The position numbers and the translations under genes were made by a program. This document shows, in pieces, positions 1 through 5,690 of a stretch of DNA of 14,312 nt. The stretch's first letter is position 1. Every line of letters begins with the position of its first letter. The stretch spans positions 1 to 14,312 of the forward strand of contig CAZXIV010000024.1 of assembly GCA_964640945.1 (NCBI GenBank). The letters are read 5' to 3'. Below the pieces are notes generated by a model. The model saw nothing but the letters and a program-made list of their open reading frames with translations, did no database searches and had not been told where the DNA came from. The stretch is from JAGOUB01 sp964640945 (lineage in GTDB: Bacteria > Patescibacteriota > Gracilibacteria > Peribacterales > Peribacteraceae).

Positions 1-22
1 CCCGGCGCGCAGCGTTTTTTAC

Positions 23-53
23 TCCACTTTTTGTCGCGCTGACAAAAAGTGGA
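23..53. repeat. Perfect 13-bp inverted repeat
   Basis: TCCACTTTTTGTC at 23-35 is repeated in perfect inverse at 41-53 around the 5-base spacer GCGCT. A T-run (15-20) lies on the outer left side, so neither strand shows the usual stem followed by a U-tract, and I do not call it an intrinsic terminator with confidence. It lies outside the terminator of the neighbouring minus-strand gene cluster and may belong to whatever gene lies to the left, or be a dispersed intergenic palindrome. Confidence 0.6.
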
Positions 54-118
54 AACCAGTCAGTGGGCACAAGCCAAACTGAGAATTTTACTACCCACAA
101 AAAGGACTATAAACACAC

Positions 119-145
119 AAAAAAGAGGGCAGAAGCCCTCTTTTT
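119..145 (-). terminator. Intrinsic terminator of the Lgt-like/Ser-rich cluster
   Basis: On the minus strand the stem GAGGGC, loop TTCT and GCCCTC is flanked by A-rich sequence on the 5' side and a T-run on the 3' side. It starts about 20 bases past the stop codon of the Ser-rich gene. The A and T flanks are symmetrical, so it could also stop transcription arriving from the left on the plus strand. Confidence 0.85.
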
Positions 146-164
146 AGAAGCGAAAAGGAGAAAA

Positions 165-1259
165 TTACACGCGCTTCTTAGCGCGAGCATGCAGCAGGCC
201 AGTGTAGCCGGCAGCCAGGAGGAGCAGCAGCTCTCCTAAGCCCGGACCGGAGGTGGGCAGATGCGGCGGCACCGAGCTCGAGGAACTCTGACCAATCAGC
301 GGTAACGACGACGAACTCCGGCTACTAAGGCTCAAGGACGACGAGGCGGCCGATGAGAGGCTGCTCGACGAGGAGACGAACGACGAGCTCGCGCTCATCA
401 CCGACGATGACGAGGAGGAAAGGCTGCTGGAGGAGCTCGATGAGCTACTGGAAGACGATGAGGAGGAGCCACCCCAGATCCAACCGAAGAGCCACTCGAA
501 CCAGCCCAAATCGGCCGTGGCACTGCTCGAGGAACCGGCGGCCGACGACATCGCCGACGAAATACGGCTGCTAGACGAGGTCATGGCCGAAGAAATACTA
601 CTCACCGACGAGGCCGGGGAGGAGCTGGAGCTCATCATGGACGAGGCAGAGGCGCGGCTGCTGGACGACAGCGACGAAACGGTAGTGCCACTACCTGTCA
701 CCGCGGCCGGCGTACCGGTCCAAAGGTCACGCGCGAGCATGGCCGGCCAGCCGAACCATTCACCGACGAAGGCCAACGCCAGAAAGACCGCCAGAATGGA
801 GGCAAGAATAGACACACGCTTGGCCCCCTCGCGCAGAACACGCAGGCAGAAGGCGACGAGCATCACAAACAGGGTGATAACCGCGATGAGCGACCAACCC
901 CACACCAACGCCCGGCGCAGCAGGAAGACAGCCGGGAAGACAAGCTCAAGGATAGCCAAGGCGAACCAAGCCAGGAGGAGCACGGCGGGAGCCCAGTGCA
1001 TCAGACGGAAGATGTTGTCGGCTCGATTGTCGCGGAGAAACGGGTAGAGAATGAGCGGATACAGGACGGCCGCCAGGAAGGCGATGCCCCACGGGCCGGC
1101 GCCAAGCGGGAGCGACGGCAAGCTGGCTGTCAGCACGCCGGTGGCGAGCATCACAACCGCGAGGAGAACAACGAGGACAGTTTCCGTGGAGTGCTTGAGA
1201 GGCATAGGAGGCATATGCTCGCCGTCTTTGACGACACTGTCAATAGACCGAATGATCAC
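165..1259 (-). CDS. Five-TM membrane protein with Ser-rich region and sortase-like C-terminal tail
   Basis: I do not recognise this 364-residue protein as a named family. Residues 27-46, 57-75, 89-109, 118-139 and 149-167 are hydrophobic membrane segments. Residues about 190-330 are almost entirely Ser with scattered Ala, Val and Met, broken by a Trp-rich patch near 258-271. The last 30 residues contain LPTSGPG, then a Leu-rich hydrophobic stretch, then a basic end (AKKRV); this is the layout of an LPxTG-type cell-wall sorting signal with Ser in place of Thr. The Ser-rich part is probably outside the cell and could be glycosylated (inference). It is the last gene of the minus-strand cluster that starts with the Lgt-like gene. 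The start is unsure: GTG at 1259 is the longest option, with GGAGGG about 17 bases upstream; ATG at 1214, with GGCGAG just upstream, loses only 15 residues and no membrane segment. Confidence 0.75.
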   Translation of the reverse strand: MIIRSIDSVVKDGEHMPPMPLKHSTETVLVVLLAVVMLATGVLTASLPSLPLGAGPWGIAFLAAVLYPLILYPFLRDNRADNIFRLMHWAPAVLLLAWFALAILELVFPAVFLLRRALVWGWSLIAVITLFVMLVAFCLRVLREGAKRVSILASILAVFLALAFVGEWFGWPAMLARDLWTGTPAAVTGSGTTVSSLSSSSRASASSMMSSSSSPASSVSSISSAMTSSSSRISSAMSSAAGSSSSATADLGWFEWLFGWIWGGSSSSSSSSSSSSSSSLSSSSSSVMSASSSFVSSSSSLSSAASSSLSLSSRSSSSLPLIGQSSSSSVPPHLPTSGPGLGELLLLLAAGYTGLLHARAKKRV

Positions 1260-1300
1260 AGGATGTGAACCATCAGCCCTCCGTGGCTCCTAAGCAGTAA

Positions 1301-1702
1301 TCAGCGACGCTTCTTCGGCAAGTACTTATCACGGGCGTCGTCGATGCGATCGCGAGGGACGATCTGAAAGTACTGCGACTTAAAACGCTTCAGCTGCCAG
1401 AGGATGTACGCCACCAGGGCAATCGCCCAAAGAAAGACCAGAGCGCGCATCGCCAAAAACTGGATCGTCTCCACCCGGCAGATCACGAGGAAAATCAGCG
1501 TCCCACCAAACCACATCGCCGCACTTTGCCACGAGGCGCTGAGCTTCTTCAGGCGATGGTCGGCCAGGCCGCCACGCCAGGCGCGGAGGATAAACGAAGC
1601 GACGACGAGCGCCAGGCCGAGGCCGAGCATGAGGACCATGTTCGGATCGGTGTAGTACGCGTTGGCCGGATTGGGCCAGAAAAGGTAGCTAAAGAGTGGC
1701 AT
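1301..1702 (-). CDS. Small three-TM membrane protein, unknown
   Basis: This 133-residue protein has three hydrophobic segments, at about residues 22-38, 62-78 and 83-104, then a basic cytoplasmic-type tail ending in PKKRR. I recognise no family. A longer reading to 1792 is open, but it would overlap the gene before it and add only a Lys/Arg/Pro-rich stretch; ATG at 1702 lies four bases after that gene's stop codon, so I chose it. The tight spacing implies translational coupling with the preceding small membrane protein. No good Shine-Dalgarno sequence is visible, which fits coupling. It probably works with its neighbours in the membrane, but the sequence does not say how. Confidence 0.7.
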   Translation of the reverse strand: MPLFSYLFWPNPANAYYTDPNMVLMLGLGLALVVASFILRAWRGGLADHRLKKLSASWQSAAMWFGGTLIFLVICRVETIQFLAMRALVFLWAIALVAYILWQLKRFKSQYFQIVPRDRIDDARDKYLPKKRR

Positions 1703-1706
1703 AGGC

Positions 1707-2084
1707 TTATTCGGAACGGGGGGTAATTTTGTGGGACTTCTCTTTTTTCGGGGCATCCTTCTCCTTGTCTTTTTCCTTCTCGCCCTTTTCAAGCTGGATC
1801 AGGCCGGAGTGCAGCTCCCGAAGCATACGGTCGCGGCGGCGGTCGGCCAGCGTCTGCACCGGGCGAATGAGCATATAGAGCAGAAAGCCAACAATCGGCA
1901 GGAAGGCAACGAGGAGAATGGCGAACAGTTGAAAGGCAAAGTTGCGGCTGCGCAGCAACACGTCGCGCAGCGTAAAGAACACCAGGTACACCACTAGCAC
2001 CGCGATCGTCAGCAGCAAACCTTGCAGCAAGCGCAGCGACGGGTCGGCAGAGAGGAAGGTGAGCAGGGAGGAAATGGGCATCAT
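1707..2084 (-). CDS. Small two-TM membrane protein with charged tail
   Basis: A 125-residue protein with hydrophobic segments at about residues 18-38 and 50-72, followed by RPVQTLADRRRDRM and a highly charged Lys/Glu/Asp-rich tail that may be helical or disordered. The sequence LPIVGFLLYMLIRP near residues 62-75 resembles the N-terminal membrane hairpin of phospholipase D/cardiolipin synthase proteins (PLDc_N type), but no catalytic domain follows. The start is one of two adjacent ATG codons at 2084 and 2081. It lies 15 bases downstream of the Lgt-like gene and four bases upstream of the next small gene, so all three are very likely one transcript. Its function is unknown. Confidence 0.7.
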   Translation of the reverse strand: MMPISSLLTFLSADPSLRLLQGLLLTIAVLVVYLVFFTLRDVLLRSRNFAFQLFAILLVAFLPIVGFLLYMLIRPVQTLADRRRDRMLRELHSGLIQLEKGEKEKDKEKDAPKKEKSHKITPRSE

Positions 2085-2099
2085 AGGGTGGAGGGGACG

Positions 2100-3023
2100 T
2101 TAGAGGTGAGGGTGCCTCTGGCGATGGACGACAACGTACACGACCACCGTGAGCAGGGCTAGCATGGCCAAGAATTGGCTGAAACGCAGCTGGTAGGTCG
2201 CAAGGTCCAGGCTCTGGCGGAGAAAGAAATAACTGCCTACGAACAGCGTGGCGGCAATCTCGTACCCCATCACGATTCGGGACGAAATCTTCTGTTCCAA
2301 TAAGGCCACGCCCGTCAGGCTGCCGAAGAGTGCGCAGAGCATGAGGAGATCGGCCAAGCTGGCGAACACCGGTGTGGCCGGATCGCCACGGAAGAGTTCG
2401 AAAAACATCGTGCCGAGCGCCGCCACCACGATGCCAAAGAGCGTCTCGGCCCCGGCGCGCTTGGAGTGCCGACGAACAATGAGGAGAAGAAATGACAGCA
2501 GGAAGAAGAAGACGGCGTAGTAGAGCTGCACCGGGTGGATCGGGATGGTGTACGACACCGAGTAGGCGTCGTACGTAACGCCCCAGGGCATGTCAGTCGG
2601 TCGGCCGAAGCTCTGGCCGGCCGCAAACTTGCCAAGCCAATCGAAGACCAAGCCGAACGTGGCTGCCGGCAAAAGCACATCAAGCCACTGGAGGAAGGTG
2701 GTTCGCGACTGCCGGGCAGTAAAGTAGAGCACGATGGCAATCCCCGAGGCGGCCCCGAGGAAGCTGAAATTGCCATCCGAGAGGATGAAGACACGCGTCC
2801 AATCCTTGGTGTAGAGGCGGAAGTTCTCGAGGACGGTGAAGGCCCGGCCCATGATGACGAACGCCAATAGAAAGAGGAGGGATTTTTCCTTGAATGTGTG
2901 GAGCGACAATCCGGCACTCTGAGAAAGGCGGAGGAAAAACTCCGCCGACAGCCAGATCCCAAGCAAGATGAACGCGAGGTGCGTCCAGAAGATGAAGGGG
3001 CCGAAGGGAATGGCCTCGAACAT
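2100..3023 (-). CDS. Lgt-like membrane protein lacking key catalytic residues
   Basis: This 307-residue, roughly seven-TM protein is related to prolipoprotein diacylglyceryl transferase (Lgt), which moves diacylglycerol from phosphatidylglycerol to the lipobox Cys of lipoproteins. Seen directly: GQSFGRPTDMPWG at 136-148 matches the Lgt signature region, IHPVQLYYA at 162-170 matches RHPSQLYEA, and FELFRGDP at 208-215 matches the late Arg motif (R239 in E. coli). Yet the canonical GRxGNFxN reads DWLGKFAA at 128-135, so the Arg and Asn equivalent to R143 and N146 are Trp and Lys, and the His of SFHGG is Leu (SFLGA, 87-91). Length is near normal for Lgt. It is the first gene of a four-gene cluster ending in the Ser-rich protein. 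It may have lost transferase activity or changed substrate (inference). The ATG start has no clear Shine-Dalgarno sequence; AT-rich heptamers lie just upstream. Confidence 0.8.
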   Translation of the reverse strand: MFEAIPFGPFIFWTHLAFILLGIWLSAEFFLRLSQSAGLSLHTFKEKSLLFLLAFVIMGRAFTVLENFRLYTKDWTRVFILSDGNFSFLGAASGIAIVLYFTARQSRTTFLQWLDVLLPAATFGLVFDWLGKFAAGQSFGRPTDMPWGVTYDAYSVSYTIPIHPVQLYYAVFFFLLSFLLLIVRRHSKRAGAETLFGIVVAALGTMFFELFRGDPATPVFASLADLLMLCALFGSLTGVALLEQKISSRIVMGYEIAATLFVGSYFFLRQSLDLATYQLRFSQFLAMLALLTVVVYVVVHRQRHPHL

Positions 3024-3029
3024 GGGCGA

Positions 3030-3064
3030 AGTATAAAGTATTACGTTTCGAGTATTAAGTATTT
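3030..3064. repeat. Five tandem 7-bp units upstream of the Lgt-like gene
   Basis: On the plus strand the units are AGTATAA, AGTATTA, CGTTTCG, AGTATTA and AGTATTT, in perfect 7-base phase; only the middle one is diverged. The array begins six bases upstream of the Lgt-like start codon. Read on the minus strand it supplies TAATACT and TATACT, which could act as promoter -10 boxes for the cluster. Confidence 0.6.
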
Positions 3065-3120
3065 AGGACGTACGCTTCCCCCCTGGAGACCAAAACCCTG
3101 CCTACGTCATACCTCATAAC

Positions 3121-4938
3121 TTAACACCCAATCGACGCCACTGGCTTACGCTCACGAATGTCGCCGAGCAGCGACTCCACAAACTTCGAGGCCGGCAGGG
3201 TTTCTTGGTTCTTCGTGAGGACATTGCGAACCGTCACGTTCCCCTCCCCTGCTTCGCGGTCGCCGAGCACCAGCAGGTACGGGATCTTCATCATCTCACC
3301 CTCACGGATGCGCTTACCCAGGCTATCTTCCGGCGTCAGCATCTCGAAGCGAACACCAGCCTCGAAGAGTGATTCACCAATCTTAACCGCGTACGCCGAC
3401 TGCTCGCCCGAGACGGGCAGCAAGGCTACCTGCACCGGCGCGAGCCAGAGCGGAAAAAGACCGGCGGTGTGCTCGATGTAGATCGAAAGGAAGCGCTCGA
3501 TCGAGCCCATGATCGCGGCGTGGATCATCACCGGCTGCTCTTTTTCGCCGGCCTCGTTCGTAAAGGACAAGGAGAAACGACCGGGCATGTTGATATCCAG
3601 CTGGATCGTCGCCACCTGCCACTGGCGCCCGATGCTGTCGGTGGTGATGAAATCAACCTTCGGACCGTAAAAAGCCGCTTCGCCGAGCGCTTCGACGTAG
3701 TCGACGCCTTTGTCCTTGGCTAGCTGCCGCACGGCGGTCTCGGCCTTCTGCCAGAGTTCCGGCGTGCCGAGGTACTTCTCGAAGTGTGCCGGATCATGCA
3801 AGGAGAGACGGACGTTGAGACGCTCGAACCCGACCGTCTTGTAGAACGTATCGATGATGTCCCAGACGATGAGGAACTCCTCCTGCACCTGGCTCTCGCG
3901 GCAGAAGACGTGGGCATCATCCTGGCTGAAGGCGCGCACACGGGAGAGGCCATGGAGTTCGCCGGTTTGCTCGTCCCGGTAGCACGTCGTCGTTTCGGCG
4001 TAGCGCTGCGGCATATCGCGATAGCTGCGGGCGCGCGAAGCGAAGATCTGCGTGTGGTGCGGACAGTTCATCGGCTTCATCGCGAACTCATGCCCTTCGC
4101 GCGTAGTAATGCGGAAGAGCTCGTCGGAGAACTTCTGCCAGTGACCGGACGTTTCGTAGAGGTCTTTCTTCGTGATGTGCGGGATCGTCACCTTCTGGTA
4201 ACCGCTCGCCGAGCGGAGCTCCCAAACGAATTGATCGAGGAGGTTTCTAAGCAACGTGCCGCGCGGCGTCCAAAGCGGTAAGCCGGGGCCGACCAGCTCG
4301 CTGAAGGTGAAGAGGTCAAGCTCCTTGCCGAGCTTGCGGTGGTCGCGCCGCTTCGCCTCCTCGAGCATCGCCAAGTGCGCGTCCAGGTCGGCTTTGCTGG
4401 CGAACGCCGCCACGTAGATGCGCGTCAGCTGCTCGCGCTTCTCATCGCCGCGCCAGTAGGCGCCGGCCAGCGAGGTGATCTTGAAGCCATCAACCGGGAT
4501 ATCGCCCAGGTTCTCCAAGTGGCCGCCACGGCAGAGATCGACGTACGTCTCCTCCCCTTTCTTGTTCACGTTGGCATAGTTTGTGACGTGCTTCACACCC
4601 TCGTTCTTCGCCAGGTCTTCGGTCATCTCCACCTTAAAGCGCTGGTTCTTCGCCTTCCAGAATTTCACCGCTTCCGGCACGGAGAGTTCGTCGCGGCGGA
4701 AGGTCTGCCCCTGGTGGATAATGGCCTTCATCTCCTTCTCAATCTTGCCGAAGTGATCGATGGAGATCGGCTCAGCGAAGAGGAAATCAAAGTAGCAGCC
4801 AGTATCGATGGCGGGCCCGATGGCACGCTCCGTTCCCGGCCACAGCTTTTCAACCGCTTGGGCGAGGACGTGCGCCAGTGAGTGGCGCATGATCGCGAGG
4901 TCATCTTGGTTCTGATCGGAGGAGGAGTGGGCGCACAT
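3121..4938 (-). CDS. thrS: Threonyl-tRNA synthetase (no TGS domain)
   Basis: Charges tRNA-Thr with threonine and edits mischarged Ser-tRNA. At 605 residues it is shorter than the usual ~640 because the N-terminal TGS domain is missing: the editing domain starts almost at once, with HSLAH at 19-23 and CRGGH at 136-140 (the HxxxH and CxxxH metal/editing sites). The class II core follows: zinc ligands C292 (MNCPHH), H343 (DDAHVF) and H473 (IHAAIMG), motif 2 around CYRDEQTGELHG (319-330), and motif 3 GSIERF (478-483). The anticodon-binding domain runs from about 500 to the end. The missing TGS is not a frameshift, since a terminator lies only 24 bases upstream of the start codon. No Shine-Dalgarno sequence is visible before ATG 4938; ATG at 4890 (before RHSLAH) is an alternative. 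The gene is preceded by a leader ORF and attenuator-like hairpins. Confidence 0.95.
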   Translation of the reverse strand: MCAHSSSDQNQDDLAIMRHSLAHVLAQAVEKLWPGTERAIGPAIDTGCYFDFLFAEPISIDHFGKIEKEMKAIIHQGQTFRRDELSVPEAVKFWKAKNQRFKVEMTEDLAKNEGVKHVTNYANVNKKGEETYVDLCRGGHLENLGDIPVDGFKITSLAGAYWRGDEKREQLTRIYVAAFASKADLDAHLAMLEEAKRRDHRKLGKELDLFTFSELVGPGLPLWTPRGTLLRNLLDQFVWELRSASGYQKVTIPHITKKDLYETSGHWQKFSDELFRITTREGHEFAMKPMNCPHHTQIFASRARSYRDMPQRYAETTTCYRDEQTGELHGLSRVRAFSQDDAHVFCRESQVQEEFLIVWDIIDTFYKTVGFERLNVRLSLHDPAHFEKYLGTPELWQKAETAVRQLAKDKGVDYVEALGEAAFYGPKVDFITTDSIGRQWQVATIQLDINMPGRFSLSFTNEAGEKEQPVMIHAAIMGSIERFLSIYIEHTAGLFPLWLAPVQVALLPVSGEQSAYAVKIGESLFEAGVRFEMLTPEDSLGKRIREGEMMKIPYLLVLGDREAGEGNVTVRNVLTKNQETLPASKFVESLLGDIRERKPVASIGC

Positions 4939-4962
4939 ACGGGGGATGATAGAGGATGAAAC

Positions 4963-4991
4963 AAAAAACGCACCTCGGTTGGGGAGGCGCG
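4963..4991 (-). terminator. Terminator hairpin in the thrS leader (attenuator, segments 3:4)
   Basis: On the minus strand CGCGCCTC (4991-4984) pairs with GAGGTGCG (4976-4969), eight pairs including one G-U, around a 7-base loop, followed by TTTTTTG. It sits between the leader-peptide stop codon and the thrS start, where read-through is required for thrS expression. That position suggests conditional, not constitutive, termination. Confidence 0.85.
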
Positions 4992-5025
4992 CAGGGTGAG
5001 AACTCTCAGCAGCGAACGCCGTCCC
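4982..5025 (-). promoter_or_regulatory. Antiterminator pairing in the thrS leader (segments 2:3)
   Basis: On the minus strand GGGACGGCG (5025-5017) can pair with CGCCTCCC (4989-4982): GGGA with TCCC and GGCG with CGCC, with one bulged C. The downstream partner includes most of the 5' arm of the terminator, so the two structures exclude each other. Segment 2 begins on the base right after the leader stop codon. The CCC and CCG of the last leader codons can pair with GGG and CGG of segment 2, giving a weaker 1:2 hairpin. A small TGAG/CTCA hairpin (4996-5007) lies in the loop of 2:3. Found by eye, not by folding software. Confidence 0.6.
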
Positions 5026-5109
5026 TTAGCGGGTCGTCGGGGTCGTGCCGGTGGGCGTCGAATGACTACTCACGAACGGCAGTGTAATCCTCTCCTGCCT
5101 CCGAGACAA
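5026..5109 (-). CDS. Threonine-rich leader peptide for thrS
   Basis: A 27-residue ORF ends STPTGTTPTTR: six of its last ten residues are Thr, encoded alternately by ACG and ACC, and a seventh Thr (ACA) lies upstream. A TTG at 5109 has the Shine-Dalgarno run GGAGAGGAG (5123-5115) five bases before it, so I use it as the start; GTG at 5073 would give a 15-residue peptide keeping all six clustered Thr codons. The stop codon abuts segment 2 of the antiterminator. By analogy with the enterobacterial thr and phe leaders, ribosome stalling at Thr codons when Thr-tRNA is scarce would free segment 2, block the terminator and let thrS be transcribed. Translation itself is inferred. Confidence 0.75.
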   Translation of the reverse strand: MSRRQERITLPFVSSHSTPTGTTPTTR

Positions 5110-5251
5110 AAAGACTCCTCTCCAAAAAAGCCAGGACGATCATGTCGCGGAAACTATACGAAAAAAACAGTGACTCTCGCCATGGCCATCACGTCCCGCA
5201 CAGTACTCTCCTTTCATAGCCAATGGACAACACGATATGTTTTTGGCGAGT

Positions 5252-5281
5252 ACAAAAAGAAAACCCCCGGCGGACCGGGGG
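5252..5281 (-). terminator. Intrinsic terminator after the 60-residue membrane protein
   Basis: On the minus strand CCCCCGG, loop TCCG and CCGGGGG are followed by TTTTCTTTTTG. It starts 30 bases past the stop of the small membrane protein gene and separates that unit from the thrS leader, so thrS must have its own promoter between about 5110 and 5250; I see no convincing promoter there. Confidence 0.9.
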
Positions 5282-5310
5282 CTTGAGGGTTTTCGGGTGC
5301 GCCTAAGGTT

Positions 5311-5493
5311 TTAGACGCCCAAAATGCTACGGATGCTGACAATGATCAGCACGGTGACGGCGGCGGCCAAGCCGCCAAACACATACACCTTCTCCTTAAA
5401 GCAATCGGCAGCGTCTTGCTGCTCTGCGGTCAGCGCCACCTCTTCTTCCTCAAGGTCGCTGAAATCGAAACCTAGACCGAGCAGTCGCAACAT
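5311..5493 (-). CDS. Small acidic single-TM membrane protein, unknown
   Basis: A 60-residue protein: an acidic N-terminal half (DFSDLEEEE at residues 10-18), then one hydrophobic membrane segment at about 37-58 ending next to a lone Arg. I recognise no family. The start is well supported: GGAGAGG lies six bases upstream of ATG 5493. It has its own promoter-like AT-rich region upstream and a strong terminator downstream, so it is probably a monocistronic gene and not just the tail of the dnaA operon. Its size, lone membrane segment and acidic soluble part fit a small regulatory or accessory membrane protein, but nothing in the sequence or its neighbours shows the partner. Confidence 0.75.
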   Translation of the reverse strand: MLRLLGLGFDFSDLEEEEVALTAEQQDAADCFKEKVYVFGGLAAAVTVLIIVSIRSILGV

Positions 5494-5539
5494 GGGACAC
5501 CTCTCCGTTCCGGAAATACTGAATGACCGAAGAATAGAT

Positions 5540-5570
5540 ACTATATAACACTATATTATAATAAATGCAA
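5540..5570 (-). promoter_or_regulatory. Promoter of the 60-residue membrane protein
   Basis: On the minus strand TTGCAT (5570-5565) is followed after 17 bases by TATATA (5547-5542), with TATAGT overlapping it at 5545-5540. A perfect TATAAT also occurs at 5560-5555 but lacks a good -35. The region is far more AT-rich than its surroundings, and the ATG at 5493 is about 45 bases downstream. Confidence 0.6.
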
Positions 5571-5585
5571 ATACAGGAACCTCGG

Positions 5586-5659
5586 CGTTTATCCCCTCAA
5601 GGCTAGGAAAGCGTGTCAGGGTGACACCGCTTTATGGACTAGGCTTTAAGGGATAAACG
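5586..5659. repeat. Large imperfect inverted repeat downstream of dnaA
   Basis: CGTTTATCCC (5586-5595) is matched by GGGATAAACG (5650-5659). Inside, CTAG pairs with CTAG (5603-5606 and 5639-5642), AAAGC with GCTTT (5608-5612 and 5629-5633), and GTGTCA with TGACAC (5613-5618 and 5622-5627) around a GGG loop. The whole can fold as one long, slightly bulged hairpin of about 74 bases. No T-run follows on the minus strand, so it is not a standard terminator. It could be an RNA element in the dnaA 3' untranslated region or a small palindromic mobile-type repeat. Confidence 0.6.
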
Positions 5660-5690
5660 TCGGGACATCCTTTTCAGGAAGCTATGAGGC

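Noticed and set aside
353..1268. Acidic and basic ORFs on the plus strand opposite the Ser-rich gene
   Set aside because: They are antisense images of Ser codons and membrane helices; low-complexity, no ribosome sites, inside a well-supported gene.
3784..4881. Long plus-strand ORFs opposite thrS
   Set aside because: Mirror frames of a GC-rich conserved gene; the thrS frame has all family motifs.
5066..5217. Two other 25-residue ORFs in the thrS leader (5140-5217 and 5066-5143, minus)
   Set aside because: No ribosome site before either, no biased codons; the second ends across the GTG of the Thr-rich frame, which could be chance.
4963..5250. T-box riboswitch upstream of thrS
   Set aside because: No T-box consensus (AGGGTGGNACCGCG-like) or stem I specifier arrangement is visible; the Thr-codon ORF explains the leader better.
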